Shown: positions 37,801-49,099, counted from the first letter of the stretch. The stretch is 64,000 nt of DNA from Rotaria socialis (GCA_905331475.1 CAJNYU010000619.1:29956-93955); one strand, 5' to 3'. Program-made: numbers and translations. The notes: a model not told the origin generated them from the sequence alone.

Positions 37801-38688
37801 ATTTGATTTGATTTTTAACAGTTTTCTTAAAATAAATTGATCAGATCAAAATGAATCAGTGTAAATGCTTGCATTTAGAGAAGTTTAAACTTGTTGATGC
37901 ATTCAATCGCTGCTTTTATATGAGTTTATTCATGTTTTTATAGTTATAATTATTTTCTTGAAGTTTTGCGATTTTTATCGATTTTTTTTATTCGATTCTG
38001 TTTGACTAAACAACAGTTCATAGGAGCTGCTTGTGATCAGTTATGAAACGAGAAACAATACACATAGAGACGTTGATTACATGTTGCTAAATTGAATAAG
38101 TCAACCATAAATTGACGTATTTAACAGTTTTTTTAAATGAAAAAATAACAAACGAATCCATATCTGTTTTCAATCAAACAGAAAGTAATATCAGAAAAGT
38201 TTTTTTTTTGTTGAATATATTGATCATGTGTGTCCTTGAAGAAATAATAGTTTCGTTTTTCTTTGTTATTTTTTTTCAACAAAGCAATAATTATGTAAAT
38301 AACGTTGTTGTTTTTCTTCCATTGAGAAAAAAACATTCAACACTTCAACATTTGAGATCATGATGTGTCATGAAGTTGAGAAGTTTTGATTTTATAATTG
38401 TTTATTCTCGTTTGGATGCATATTTGCAAAGAAAAATAATTCTCTCTTAATCTTGTATTTTTTCTCTCTCCTTTTTTCTCACTCAAATAATAAAGATTTT
38501 ATGTACAAAATGAAGTTCTTATTTCATTAGAGGTGAGGATGGACACCGTAAGCATTTAATTTGCTTTTTGTCTAATGAACAAGATAAAAATTAACTTGCG
38601 ATCTTTGAAATCCTATTAATATGATTCTCATTTCTTTTATTTAGTTATTTAGTTGTTTTGTTCAATAAATATTCTTCATCAATTTGCT
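34853..38688. other. 3.8-kb intergenic stretch, no gene recognised
   Basis: AT-rich. Contains a ten-G run near 36523 and an AAT-rich patch near 35560-35640. Open frames at 38112-38363 (plus) and 38133-38336 (minus) overlap one low-complexity region and are not supported. Confidence 0.5.
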
Positions 38689-39405
38689 ATGTCAGAAACA
38701 AGTATTGATTTTTTGATGCACAGACAAAAACATTTACCTCAGTATCAAATAGCTGCTCAATATGATATATTAGCATGGCTCGATACAATTCCTTTATCTC
38801 GGCCAGTATATACTTTAGAACTAGATTTTGGTGATGGAATCTTAATTGCTGAAATAGTTGCTTACTTTTTTCCTGAATATGTTGAGTTAGAAATGTTTCA
38901 TGTCGCTCGAAATATGTCACAACGTGCTAAAAATTGGCGTTTATTAAATTCTGATGTTTTACCTAAAATAAGTTTACATGCACCTGGTACTGTTGTACAT
39001 GATATAACAAATGGAGATAATCGCGCTGTTGAATTATTTCTTCTTCACTTACGAGAGAAAATTGAAGAACATTTAATTCGTACAGGAAGAAGATCGCGTT
39101 TACAATGGGAAACATGGCGTACATTTAATGTTGAGCGTCATCGTTTACCATACTTAGTACCAACACCACTCACACCTAGAAGAACTGCTATCGCACCTGG
39201 GTATGGATCTATTTCGCGAAGTGAAAGATTGAAGAATCCACGTGCTGCTCTGTTTGATAATGTTTTAATAGTTAAAGATGAAGAAATTGAAGTTTTACGC
39301 CAAAAATTAAAAACTTGTGAAAAAATTATTCGTACTAAAGACAAACGAATTCAAGAATTAGAAGAAAAATTTGAAAAAAGGAAACTGAAACGACCTTCAC
39401 CATAA
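38689..39405 (+). CDS. SPEF1: SPEF1/CLAMP-like protein: calponin-homology domain plus coiled coil, single exon
   Basis: 238 residues in one exon; the ATG at 38689 is the first in frame. Residues about 23-130 form the SPEF1-type CH domain: ILAWLDTIPLSRP, DFGDGILIAEIVAYFFPEYVE, NWRLLNSDVLPKI and VVELFLLHLREKIEE-like spacing (here AVELFLLHLREKIEEHL). A basic linker with PTPLTPRR follows, then a C-terminal coiled coil (EIEVLRQKLKTCEKIIRTKD). Length and order match human SPEF1 (236 residues). SPEF1/CLAMP binds and bundles microtubules in cilia, flagella and epithelial cells. SPATA4 is a related alternative, but the C-terminal coiled coil favours SPEF1. Absence of introns is unusual next to its neighbours and may mean an old retrocopy; the frame is intact. 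Confidence 0.83.
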   Translation: MSETSIDFLMHRQKHLPQYQIAAQYDILAWLDTIPLSRPVYTLELDFGDGILIAEIVAYFFPEYVELEMFHVARNMSQRAKNWRLLNSDVLPKISLHAPGTVVHDITNGDNRAVELFLLHLREKIEEHLIRTGRRSRLQWETWRTFNVERHRLPYLVPTPLTPRRTAIAPGYGSISRSERLKNPRAALFDNVLIVKDEEIEVLRQKLKTCEKIIRTKDKRIQELEEKFEKRKLKRPSP

Positions 39406-39618
39406 ACTTTATAATAATCAAAAACAAAAACTTACAAATTTTCTTTCTGTTTTATTTAATGTATTCCGAGTCGCAAGTTCGTTGTGTTAAACCAGTAAAT
39501 ATTATTTTCTTCTTGACTATTTTAGAAAAAGTGTATCTCGATATTGTGGATGATTTTTTTTCTTCGAATCTCTTTGTTTCTAAAGATAATTTACAAACTA
39601 TTTGAATTCAACTATGAA

Positions 39619-39624
39619 AATAAA
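39619..39624 (+). terminator. Candidate polyadenylation signal of the SPEF1-like gene
   Basis: AATAAA about 215 bp after the stop codon; weakly specific in AT-rich DNA. Confidence 0.35.
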
Positions 39625-39905
39625 GGTTCTACCTTGAATATTTGAATAAATCATATCGATCTAATTTGTCATCAAATAATCATACTTATTTTATATCATT
39701 TCGTAATCGAAATATGATGAATAGTGTGGATGATATATTAGAAAACCATATTTAATCATGCTCTGGTGCCAATGTTAAAATTAATCAAAGATATAATATG
39801 TATTTTTCATTTCTTTCTTATATTTTATCTTTAAAATAGTAAAAATTAAACGTTTGAAATAAATATTAAAAATACATGGCGATAGGAGTAGCTGCCTAAT
39901 TCGAC

Positions 39906-40765
39906 TTCGAATATAAACGAAAATTTTCCGAAAATCCTATTGTGCACTGGCAAAAGATAAAGATAAATTTTATCCTAAATATAAATTTTATGGTTCGAAT
40001 TGAGGTACCCATATAAGTCCAATCACACCCACACCCACACCCTTCGCGGCATCCACAGTTAAGCGATGCACCCTCACAACCCATTAGCACTGTCGTGGCA
40101 CCCACAGATGCGACATATGCAGAAACGCTTTTCGAACAACAAAAGTCATACTTAACGTACGTGATGAGCTTGCTATTTCCAATGAGTATCTTACGATCAC
40201 ATCTGAATTTGATACAACTGGAAAGGGGAATGCGACTGGCGTGCCTAAGCTAACTTGAAGCATTCTTAAGGTTGCTTCCAGCTCTTGTGAGATTGCTGGT
40301 AGCATTCCTGAGACAGCCAGTAGCACTTCTGGGGACACTAGTAGCATCCATGAGAGCTGCAATACGATAGTTGTGATTGGTACACGCATAGGTAAGATCG
40401 CCAGAAACAGTCCTTCACCTCCTAGGTGTATGCTCCAGTTTGTGAGAAGATGACTTTCGAACATTCGAAAAAAACAGAGGCGCAGTTTCAGCAGCTACGG
40501 CATTGCATATAGGAGTTCATTTAAATGCACTCTGGAACCTGCATTCGGTTTCTAGCAAATCCTGCCATTGTGTCAATACTTTAAGACAGGAGATAGAAAG
40601 TTGAGGAATCATTTGGGTCGCTTATAGATAATGTCTAAGTTCGAATTATTAAATTTATATTTAGGATAAAATTTTATCTTTTGCTTTTTGCTGTAACTAT
40701 ATCAATGCCCGATTTTTTTATTTTTGAATTGATATTGTGTAGTTGAACCTTCATTTATATTCGAA
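39906..40765. mobile_element. Putative TIR element inserted beside a dynein heavy chain pseudogene
   Basis: Two nested inverted-repeat pairs. The outer pair is TTCGAATATAAACGAA at 39906-39921 and the complement of TTCGAATATAAATGAA at 40750-40765. The inner pair of about 45 bp, built on GCAAAAGATAAA and TTTTATCCTAAATATAAATT, lies at 39950-40000 and 40639-40684. The interior holds open stretches on both strands (longest 40084-40464 minus) without recognised motifs, and a CACACCC repeat at 40024-40042. No transposase domain is visible. Confidence 0.6.
40024..40042. repeat. Short telomere-like tract, (CCCACA)3
   Basis: Three units equivalent to TGTGGG on the minus strand. TGTGGG is the telomeric repeat reported for bdelloid rotifers. 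Three units can arise by chance, so this is only suggestive. Confidence 0.35.
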
Positions 40766-40775
40766 TTCGAATTCA

Positions 40776-41173
40776 ACATCTCATGCTTTAAACGAATATG
40801 TTCCCTGTTAGCTAATGTAAATAATTGATTATCATCCATAATTGAATTCGAATAGAATTAAATGAATTTTTTCGATTTATGGACAAAGAGAAAACATTCC
40901 ATATTTTCAATCCAAAGGGCATCAACTTCGCCATTAAATACAATATAACGTCTTTCATTACGTGTTATTGGCCGATTAATCATTCAATATAACATTGAGA
41001 AGATGATATCAGTTCATTCATCTATATATCGATAAACTTCTCCTTTATATCAAATGAAAAATCATAGATCAACGTGTCAATGGATCGAGTGTAGCATATA
41101 ATTCAATAGCACGAATCGCTTTTGGATTTACTGTGTAAAGACTTGTTTTCATTCCCGTTTGAGTTTGTGCACC
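40776..41173 (-). pseudogene. Axonemal dynein heavy chain fragment, broken
   Basis: Minus-strand translation gives dynein motor-region blocks in the right order: SLYTVNPKAIRAIELYATLDPLT, then across a 55-bp GT-AG intron an H-E-(stop)-T-D block where the family has Trp before Thr-Asp, then INRPITRNERRYIVFNGEVDALWIENM and, after a roughly 50-bp interruption with no proper acceptor, NSIMDDNQLFTLANREHIRLKHEM. In-frame stops include TGA in place of the expected TGG, and a Gly-to-Arg change sits in the LANG motif. The match is to the AAA2-AAA3 part of axonemal dynein heavy chains, normally over 4000 residues. Both flanks are cut: by the TIR element on one side and by the 67-bp repeat and CWC22 fragment on the other. 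Confidence 0.8.
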
Positions 41174-41240
41174 AGAACAATGGTGAGAGAACAGAAAGAG
41201 AAAGAAGGAGAATCATCGGAGCGTGCCATCAATATCGGCA
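41174..41240 (-). repeat. 67-bp block shared with 20840-20906
   Basis: The reverse complement of this segment matches 20840-20906 at 63 of 67 positions (TGCCGATATTGATGGCACGC at the start, CCATTGTTCT at the end). It lies exactly between the CWC22 and dynein pseudogene fragments, while the other copy lies inside a CCCAGG-ended element. It probably marks a transposon-mediated junction. Confidence 0.8.
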
Positions 41241-41699
41241 CAATCATGAAAAGCTTTTTCAAAGCATTCAGCATATTCTGATTTTAGTAAACAAAGACGT
41301 TGACCAAGTAAACCAAGAAAAGGTTCATACCTTCGTCTTTGCGCACAATTATCAATAATTATCTGACATATTTCCGTCTACAATTTAGATTTGAGCATAA
41401 ATAAATACTGCTCTTTCATATATGAAAAAAACATACTTCTTGTCCAAGAGATGCATTCATTTTAAGTAGTTTACGCGCACATTTTTCAGCGCCACTATTT
41501 AATTCAATTGCTAGAAATATGGTACGAAAAAACGCTGGTAAATTTGTTTTCATTTGATTGATGATTGATTGTTGATTTGCATCGAAGAAAAGCAAACTTA
41601 GAACTGTTTTGAGGATGGAACATTATACTGACTTTCCATTCGATCATCTTCTTCATCAGTATCTGGTGAACAAGTGCTTGATTCATCATCATTATCACT
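41241..41699 (-). pseudogene. CWC22 (spliceosome factor) fragment, truncated
   Basis: Minus strand, from 41699 down. An acidic stretch (SDNDDESSTCSPDTDEEDD), then after a frameshift TNLPAFFRTIFLAIELNSG and CARKLLKMNASLGQE, a 61-bp GT-AG intron, and ICQIIIDNCAQRRRYEPFLG with GLLGQRLCLLKSEYAECFEK. These match, in order, the acidic linker and the start of the MA3 domain of CWC22, the exon-junction-complex loading factor of the spliceosome. The fragment stops where CWC22 normally continues (FxxxYxxIHRLETN) and is replaced by the 67-bp repeat. Frameshift and truncation mark it as a pseudogene; the acceptor before 41699 shows it came from genomic DNA, not from spliced mRNA. Confidence 0.75.
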
Positions 41700-42046
41700 C
41701 TATCTAGAATTATTCAAAACACTTCCATTAGTCTATATTAAAATATATATCCATTTCAAAATGATAAACTTTCGAAGTAGTCTTTTATACTTATAATTAC
41801 TCGTTGACTAATTATAAATATTAATAGAATAGAGAGTTTTCTATTAGTTGAATAATTAAGAAGCAAATGAATGTCATTATTGGTGTTTTATAATCTTAAT
41901 CAGTGTCACAATAACCGATAGAAATTGATTTAGACATCTTGTCTTGAGATTGAATGTTGGATGATTTCATTAAGGCTACAGTTGGAAGACTCATTCTGTT
42001 AGTTTCTGCTCTCTATATACTATGAAAGTAATAAATAATTAGTTAC
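41700..42046. other. Spacer between CWC22 fragment and hAT cluster
   Basis: AT-rich. A short minus-strand frame beginning MSLPTVALMKSS near 41970 ends in a stop soon after and is not recognised. Confidence 0.4.
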
Positions 42047-43110
42047 CAGCGGCGTAACTACGGGGAGGCAAATGGGCAGTTGCCCATTTCATTTTGAGCC
42101 TTGCCCATTGAAATTTTACTTTTTCACAATTATTTACTTTTAAATAAACTAGCTACTGTCTTTTTTCTTTCGTTTGAATCACATATGTGCCCTTTCCTTG
42201 TTCTTATGAAGAATTAATAGAAGAAAACAGAACAAAAAAAATGACCAATGCATAATTGTACATACGTATCTATATGTATACTTGTGCTTTTCTATTATCT
42301 TGTCTCAAAATGCTGACATGGAAAGAAAACGATTGAACTATAATCTATCTCGTTCAGTTTACCGTCTTGTTTCTTCTTTCACGCCACTATATTATAAGAA
42401 AAGCCTAAAGAAGAAAAAAAATATGTTTATATAAAATTGCGCACTTCCACTTATCATTTTATTGTTCTCTTTTGCCCTGTTTTAAAAGACTAATACTAAG
42501 CCGTGCCAACTGGAAAACGACCCAATACGCAGTGGCGGATCCAGAAAATCAGTAAGGGGATGACACCCCTGGTCAAAAAGTGTTTTTTAAAGCCTATTTG
42601 AAGCAATACGACTCTTTTCTGTTTCATTTTTGCTGGGAATAATCAAAAAAATTTCGTGAAGGGGGTGCCCCTTGCCGGTTAGCCGTAATGGTAGATCCGC
42701 CATTTCCAATATGTTATTAAGTCATCACTTTTCTTTGAAATATTGAAATTATATGTAAAAATATGCAATCGTCGTCTTGATTTTGGTGTTTGAATTTCAA
42801 AATCAAATGTTATAAATAGAGACTGAAGATAAAATAGAATATGTCTAACTTAGGAAGTCTGAGGAAAGCTTAAAATCTGAATTTCATTTCATATATATTA
42901 GGTTAAGAGAATCTCATATTTGTTTTGTGTAGTTAAATGAACATCATTTTATTTTATCTTTTTGTGTTTTTTCTACGTTATCAATACTTTGTTGGGCTAA
43001 AAAGTTTTGGCCCATCAATGAAAAATGAAAATCTTGCCTATTTAGCCCTTGTTTTTTTTTGACTTAATGGAAATTTCCCCAGTGGTCTACAAATCCTGGT
43101 TACGCCGCTG
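42047..43110. mobile_element. Non-autonomous hAT-type element, 8-bp target duplication TTAGTTAC
   Basis: Terminal inverted repeats CAGCGGCGTAACTA and the complement of CAGCGGCGTAACCA. The identical 8-bp TTAGTTAC flanks both ends (42039-42046 and 43111-43118). The CAGNGGCGTA end and 8-bp duplication are hallmarks of the hAT superfamily. Subterminal sequence repeats the TGCCCATTTCA/TGCCCATTGAAA motif in both halves. Length is 1064 bp, no transposase, and a second element is nested at 42530-42705. Confidence 0.92.
42530..42705. mobile_element. Nested 176-bp hAT-type MITE
   Basis: Left end CAGTGGCGGATC; right end GATCCGCCATTT (10 of 12 complementary). Flanked by CCAATACG (42522-42529) and CCAATATG (42706-42713), an 8-bp duplication with one change. 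It lies wholly inside the 42047-43110 element, so it inserted later. Confidence 0.82.
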
Positions 43111-43225
43111 TTAGTTACATAGAATTTTTATGAAGGAACATATTAACATTAAAAACAAGGATTTATCAAGTTCTTGAATTTGAAAGAAGTTTTAATTTAA
43201 AAAGATACTTTATATGTGTATACCT

Positions 43226-43792
43226 CAATGGCGGAGTCAGGGGGTATAGGGGGGCGCCGGGGGGGCCCCCCCCCCCCCCCCCNAGCGGGATTTTAGAAAG
43301 TGTATTTTTTTATATAAATATGTATTACTATTTCCAATTTAACGTTTCAGCAAGTGCTGCCAGGTAGCGAACTCGAAAACTCAGAAAAAAGGGAAAAAAC
43401 TTTTAGAATCTCCGAAAAGATTCAGAAAAATTGTTAAAATTCCCACAAACACTAGAAAAAATTTCGACATTTCCAAAAAAAGTCCAGAAAAAGTTTTGAA
43501 ATTCTCATTAAATCTGGAAGCAATCCAGCAAAATATTTTAAATTTCCCAAAAATCTAGACAAGCTTTCAAAATTCTCAAAAAAATCCAGAAAAATTTTCA
43601 AAATTCTGAAGAAATCCTAAAAAGTTTACAAAAAAAAGTCCAGAAGAATTTTCAAAATCCGAAAGATCTGGCAATACTGTTCCTAAAGCACGCTTTTAAA
43701 AGTGACCCCCCCNNNNNNNNNNNNNNCCAAACCCCGCCTTTAAAATTGCCCCCCCCCCCCCCCCCCTAGTCCAAATCCTGGCTCCGCTATTG
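43226..43792. mobile_element. hAT-type MITE with homopolymer runs and an assembly gap
   Basis: Terminal inverted repeats CAATGGCGGAGTCAGG and the complement of CAATAGCGGAGCCAGG (14 of 16). Flanked by GTATACCT (43218-43225) and GTATACCC (43793-43800), 7 of 8 identical. The interior has long G and C runs just inside both ends, a single N at 43283, 14 Ns at 43713-43726, and a series of direct repeats on AAATCCAGAAAAATTTT (43380-43670). Non-coding. Confidence 0.85.
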
Positions 43793-43800
43793 GTATACCC

Positions 43801-44379
43801 ATGTATAATTCAATGAAAATCTTATGCAGATTGTAAAGCAAGAGAAAAGACTTCGCGTAACGGATATATTTTCTTTCGAAATGAAGACGCAAGCAATGGT
43901 ACTTAAACATTTGAATTGAATCAAAGTTACTGACTGTTACATACCAACATGTGACTTTGAGAAAAATTCAAAGATCTTCGAAGATCTATAAAAGTCGCCA
44001 ATGACATGAACGGGGAATATACATGTGTGGATGAGGGCGCCACTAAACAGTTGTCTTGTAATATAATCAACTGAACAGATAAACAATAAAAGATCATTTA
44101 GTTTTATTTTGAAAAAAAGACAAAATTCTTTCCTATTCAAATAAAAAATATTATCCAAAAATTAATTTGATTATTTCCACCGAAAATGCGGTCTATATAT
44201 ATATGTTGTTTTCTCATTAGAAAAAAGTCTCATTAGTCAACGTTCTAACTGATCGAATTCAGAGATTAGTCATTCATATGAAGATCTATCTTCTTTTTTC
44301 TTCTTTTCATTCATAAATATAATTTCTTTCGAAATTGGATTCTTATTTGAAATAATTATTTTTCAGAATTCTAGAAACA
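43801..44379. other. Upstream region of SDA1
   Basis: AT-rich spacer with probable SDA1 promoter. An acceptor-like TTTTTCAG at 44359-44366 could end a 5' UTR intron. Confidence 0.35.
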
Positions 44380-47300
44380 ATGTCAGCGAACGATAGATTG
44401 ACTCGAAGTTTGCCTCATTTACAAAATTTGATTAAACGAGATTCTGATGCATATCGAGAAGACGTAATTACATAAAATATTTAAGTTTTATTTGTAAATT
44501 GAACATTTTTTCTTGAAAAATTAGTTCAAACTTCAATATCTTCATTTTGAAAGTCAATTTATGGAATTAACAGCTAAACCAGATACATGGAACAAATCAT
44601 TAGCTGAAAACATATCATTTGTTTCACAAGTCATTTTCTAGTTTCTGCCATTTTCGAATAATAATTTTATTTAACTTTAGGTCGCTCATTGTTATCCAGA
44701 AGAATGTAAAGGATTATCACAAATGTTTATTGATGTTCTTCGACTTTATTCAACTCTTCTCAATAATGATATTCGACTTGTAAATGAAACTTTTAATGAA
44801 ACATCTTAATTCACGATTATCTTCTTGTTTTTTCTTTCTTTTTCAATTAATTTTAGGTAATTGTACGTGCACTTATTTTAATGCGTAATCGTGGCTTAAT
44901 TGATTGTATTCAATTATGTGAATTATTTTTTCTTCGTTTATTGCAATGTCAAGATCGTCTTTTACGTGTGACCATTCAAACACATATTATTAATGATATT
45001 AAAAAACAAAATGAAAAACATAAAAATAATAAATTAAATAGCGTTCGTATTCTATTCTTCAATTATGTTTTTTTTTATTTATTTTCTTCTTTTTTTAAGA
45101 CATTACAAAACTTCATGTGTACCATTATTAAAGAAAGTAATGCAATCGCTGTTAAAATGGCATTGGTAAGATTCTTTATAATGCTTAAAAATACGTAAAG
45201 ATTATAAAATAAACATTTTTTTAAATAAAAGTAAAAATCCTATCGATCGTACTTCTGAAACAAAAAAAAACGGGATTGAAATAAAAACTCTAATAATGAG
45301 TCATGTGTCGTTCAGCAACAGATAACAATATATCATTGAATTTTTTCATTGTTATTATTATGATCGTAACTGTTATCTGACGGAAATAGGAAAATTTCAT
45401 CATAAATACGAGAGATTCAATTTATTTTTGCGATAATTATAAAAAAATGAAGTCAAGTTGTAGACTGAGTATCGAACATGAGACGAAATTTATCAGAGAT
45501 AACTACTGAATCTGTCTTATATCAATATCTAAATAATTTATAAACGAGATTAATTGAGATGAAACTAAACAAAGGAATCATTGAAAATTTTACAAGATAT
45601 TTCTGTACAATACAAAACATAAAATGAATAATTGTTTAGGTTGAAAGATATTTACTTTTTTTTACACTTATGTTTGACTAGTCTTTAAAAAACTGAAGTA
45701 TAATAATCCTTCGATTGTTTCAACAGGTTTCATAGCGAAATCCTAATCAAGAAATTTTCACGGTCACTCCTGACGATTTCTAACAAATATCTTTTCAGTC
45801 TGCAGTTGAAAGTTTCCTAAGAAACGAATTATCAATAAACCGTAGTCGAATCTTTTAAGCTCACATTTTTTCTTATGTCGTTACCAATAACTATAAGACG
45901 ACAGTTAAACTTGAAATTTCTCTTTTAAATCAACCATTTAGCTAGTTTAAGTTTGCTTGAGCAAAATTTTCTATAGTGAAATGCTTTTCGAGTTGTTTTA
46001 TTATTCGTTTCAAAAAAAAAGAAAAAGAAATTAAGATAATTGATTTCATATCGAAACTCTTATTTTGGTCTATCTCTGTTGGTTTTTATGAAAGGTTTGC
46101 GAGAGAATTATATTCGGAATCTAAATATAATATCTTATGTTTCAAGCTGATTGAGATATTTATTAAATGTGAAATGTGCTAATATGTTTACGAATGACTC
46201 ATTACTAATTGATAGATAGTTAGAAAAGTGTTCAATAAAAAATATAATTTATTGAGATTTGTTCGATTTTCGTTCATTAATATATTTAAAATGAAATTTT
46301 TTATTTACTTGTATGAAATCTATTTGATTAGTACTTGAAAAATTTTGACATTTAAATTTGTACCAATGATTTGCTCATTTCTTCTAGGATATAATGGTTA
46401 GTCTATATCGAAAAAATATTTGGAATGATGCCAAAACAGCTAATATCATCGCTTCGACATGTTTTTCAAAAATCACAAAGGTTTGTTGATTTATTCACTT
46501 AAAATTTACCTTTTCATTCTTTGTTAGGTTCAAGTAGCAGCATTGAACTTTTTTCTATGTAACAATCTAAATAAAGATAATGACAAAGACTCCGATTCAG
46601 ATGATGTCAGTAAAAACGGAAGAAGAATTTCTTAATTGATTCATTGAAAACAATTCATTTTAGGATGAAAAATTAACAAAAAAAGACATCCTACTTGGTC
46701 ATCGTGTTGGAAAAAAAACTTCAAAACGAAAGAAACAAACTGAACGAGCATTAAAAGCACTTGAAGTTAGTTATCTTTAATAGTTTATTGAAAAAACAAA
46801 CTATGAAAATCTTCATTTCTTTTTCATAGAAACAAAAAAAGAAAAAGAAAGTTGAAATATTCGATTATTCTGCTTTGCATCTTCTCTATGATGCACAAGG
46901 TAATAAAAAAAAAGATCATTTAATAGAGAAAATATTTGTGTTCGTAGATTTTGCTGAACGTTTATTTCGTCAATTGGAATCATCAAATGAACGTTTTGAA
47001 GTAAAATTACTTCATCAAGATTTTCTATCACGCTTAATTGGCCTTCATCAATTGCTTTTATTAAATTTTTATCCATATTTACAAAGATATCTTCAACCAC
47101 ATCAACGACAAGTTACTAAAATACTTTTATATGTTGCACAAGCATCACACGAACTTGTTCCGCCTGATATTTTAGAAAGTATTTGTAAAACCATTGCAAA
47201 TAATTTTATTACAGAAAGAAATTCTGGTGAAGTTATGGCTGTTGGGTTTGTTTATTAAATAGAATAGAAAATCAAATGAAATTTCTTTTTATTTAGTTTA

Positions 47301-48673
47301 AATACAATTCGTGAAATTTGTTCAAAATCTTATTTAGCTATGGATCAAGATTTATTAATTGATCTTTCGAAATATAAATCGTATCGTGATAAATCTGTTT
47401 CAGCATCTGCTCGATCATTAATTCAATTATTTCGAGAAAAAAATCCACAACTTTTAGAAAGAAAAGATCGAGGAAAACCAACAGAATTTCAAAGAGATCT
47501 TGTTCCACTAGATTATGGACAATCGAAACCAAAATCTTATCTTGAAGGTGCTGAAATATTTCAACAAGATATAGATGATCAAGATAAACAATCAATTGAT
47601 GAAGATGATCAAGACGATGATCAACAAAGTGAAGAAGATTGGATAAATGTTTCAAATTCTGATGAAGATGATGAAGTCGATGATAATGATGAAGAACAAG
47701 AAAATGGCGACAAAGTAATGAAATTTTTATTTAGAATTATTCCAACCCTATAAAAGATATTTTAATATAATCGTAATTCTCCCTGCGAATTGAAAGAAAA
47801 AGACATTCTTCATATCCGAGCTTTTCTTCTTCTTTGCTGAAATTACTGATTGTCTAAAATAATGAACAACTGTCATCTATAGTAGTAATCAATCTATATA
47901 TAATAATTATATTGAAGCTTCGAATCATGAAGATAATAATTGTGAATTCATTCTCTTTTAAAATAATAGATGGAAACAACAATGACAGAAGAAGAACGTC
48001 GTGAACGAGCAATAACAATAAGTAGTCAAAGAATTTTAACACAACAAGAATTTGAACAACTAAAAGTTCTTGAACTGAAAAGACGAATTCAAGATCGAAG
48101 ACGAAATCGTCTAGAAGAATCAATGACAGATAGTCGAAAACGTAAAACAATTTCAATTGATACTGATTCAGATTCAGATGATGAAAATAAGAAAAATAAT
48201 GCTGATCAAAAGTTAGTTACCAAATATGAATCTTTTTCATTTTATTTCTTTTATTTTTATTTCTCAATATTTAGCTCGGGATTAATAACATTAAGAGATA
48301 TTGAACGAGTTCATAAAAAACGTGCTCATGATAAAGAATCTCGTTTAGAAACTGTTATTGTAAGTTGCTTACTTTTCATGTTTTTTATGAGAATTTAATT
48401 TAATTTTTTTATTCAAAAAGGCGGGTCGTGAAGGTCGAGCTAAATTTGGTAAGTGGAAAAAAGAACAAGGTCACGCGGGTACAACAAATAAAGAAAAATT
48501 GAAAAATAAAAATTTTCAAATGCTCAAACCAAAATTAAGAAACAAACAAAAACGATCTTTCCGTGATAAACAGGTTTGATTCTATTAATATTTTATATTC
48601 AATTCTATTCTATTTTGACTTTTTCTAGATTGCACTTCGAGATGCTTTGTTAAAAGATAAACGTCTTCGATAA
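44380..48673 (+). CDS. SDAD1: SDA1 homologue (60S ribosome biogenesis), 15 exons
   Basis: Exons 44380-44463, 44525-44629, 44681-44779, 44857-45042, 45100-45165, 46388-46480, 46528-46605, 46664-46765, 46830-46899, 46948-47245, 47297-47714, 47970-48211, 48275-48359, 48421-48573 and 48629-48673 join in frame to 707 residues (human SDAD1 is 687). The N-terminal alpha-solenoid carries [19 protein letters not shown] and [15 protein letters not shown]. The middle has basic [18 protein letters not shown] and [22 protein letters not shown] long acidic Asp/Glu region spans about 460-500. The C terminus is the diagnostic [14 protein letters not shown] ... TTNKEK ... [23 protein letters not shown]1 acts in the nucleolus/nucleoplasm in pre-60S assembly and export. 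The one long intron (45166-46387) looks empty. Exon 4 uses a weak donor (GTTCGT). Confidence 0.93.
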
Positions 48674-48694
48674 TTGTTTTTCGTTTTTTTTTCA

Positions 48695-48700
48695 AATAAA
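48695..48700 (+). terminator. Polyadenylation signal of SDA1
   Basis: AATAAA 21 bp after the stop codon, followed by AT-rich DNA. Confidence 0.6.
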
Positions 48701-49099
48701 AATATAAGAAATAATGATTGAATATCTGGTCAATCTACAACAAAATTATAGTCCTAAATTAATCATTCGTAACAAATCTGAACATTTGTTTCTTATGGAT
48801 AAAGTCGCAAAGATTTACACTAATTCGTAGTAGATAAGATGAAATTTTTAATAAATACACGTTTACGAACTATCAACTGAGATATTCTATATTGAAAGAA
48901 ATCAATAAATAAGAACTTCATTGTAAAATCATCAGTTTCCTAGTCTGAAAGTTCTATCTATGAATGTCATTTTCGAGCATTATCTTTTTAAATTGTTTCA
49001 TAAGTACTTGTATTGGGTGCGCCAGGATCATAGATGGGCAAGTCAAGTCATTTTTGACTTGGCGTTTTTGAGGAATGGCGACTTGACTGGAGCTAAAAA
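48701..49099. other. Spacer between SDA1 and the reverse transcriptase remnant
   Basis: No gene. Near 49035-49095 there are four AAGTCA/TGACTT motifs in mixed orientation, possibly the edge of another small repeat. Confidence 0.4.

Noticed and set aside
38112-38363. Overlapping plus and minus open frames
   Set aside because: Low-complexity T/A-rich sequence with no motif.
40084-40464. 126-residue minus-strand open frame
   Set aside because: Lies inside a TIR-bounded element in a relatively GC-rich patch; no conserved motif, and the opposite strand is equally open.
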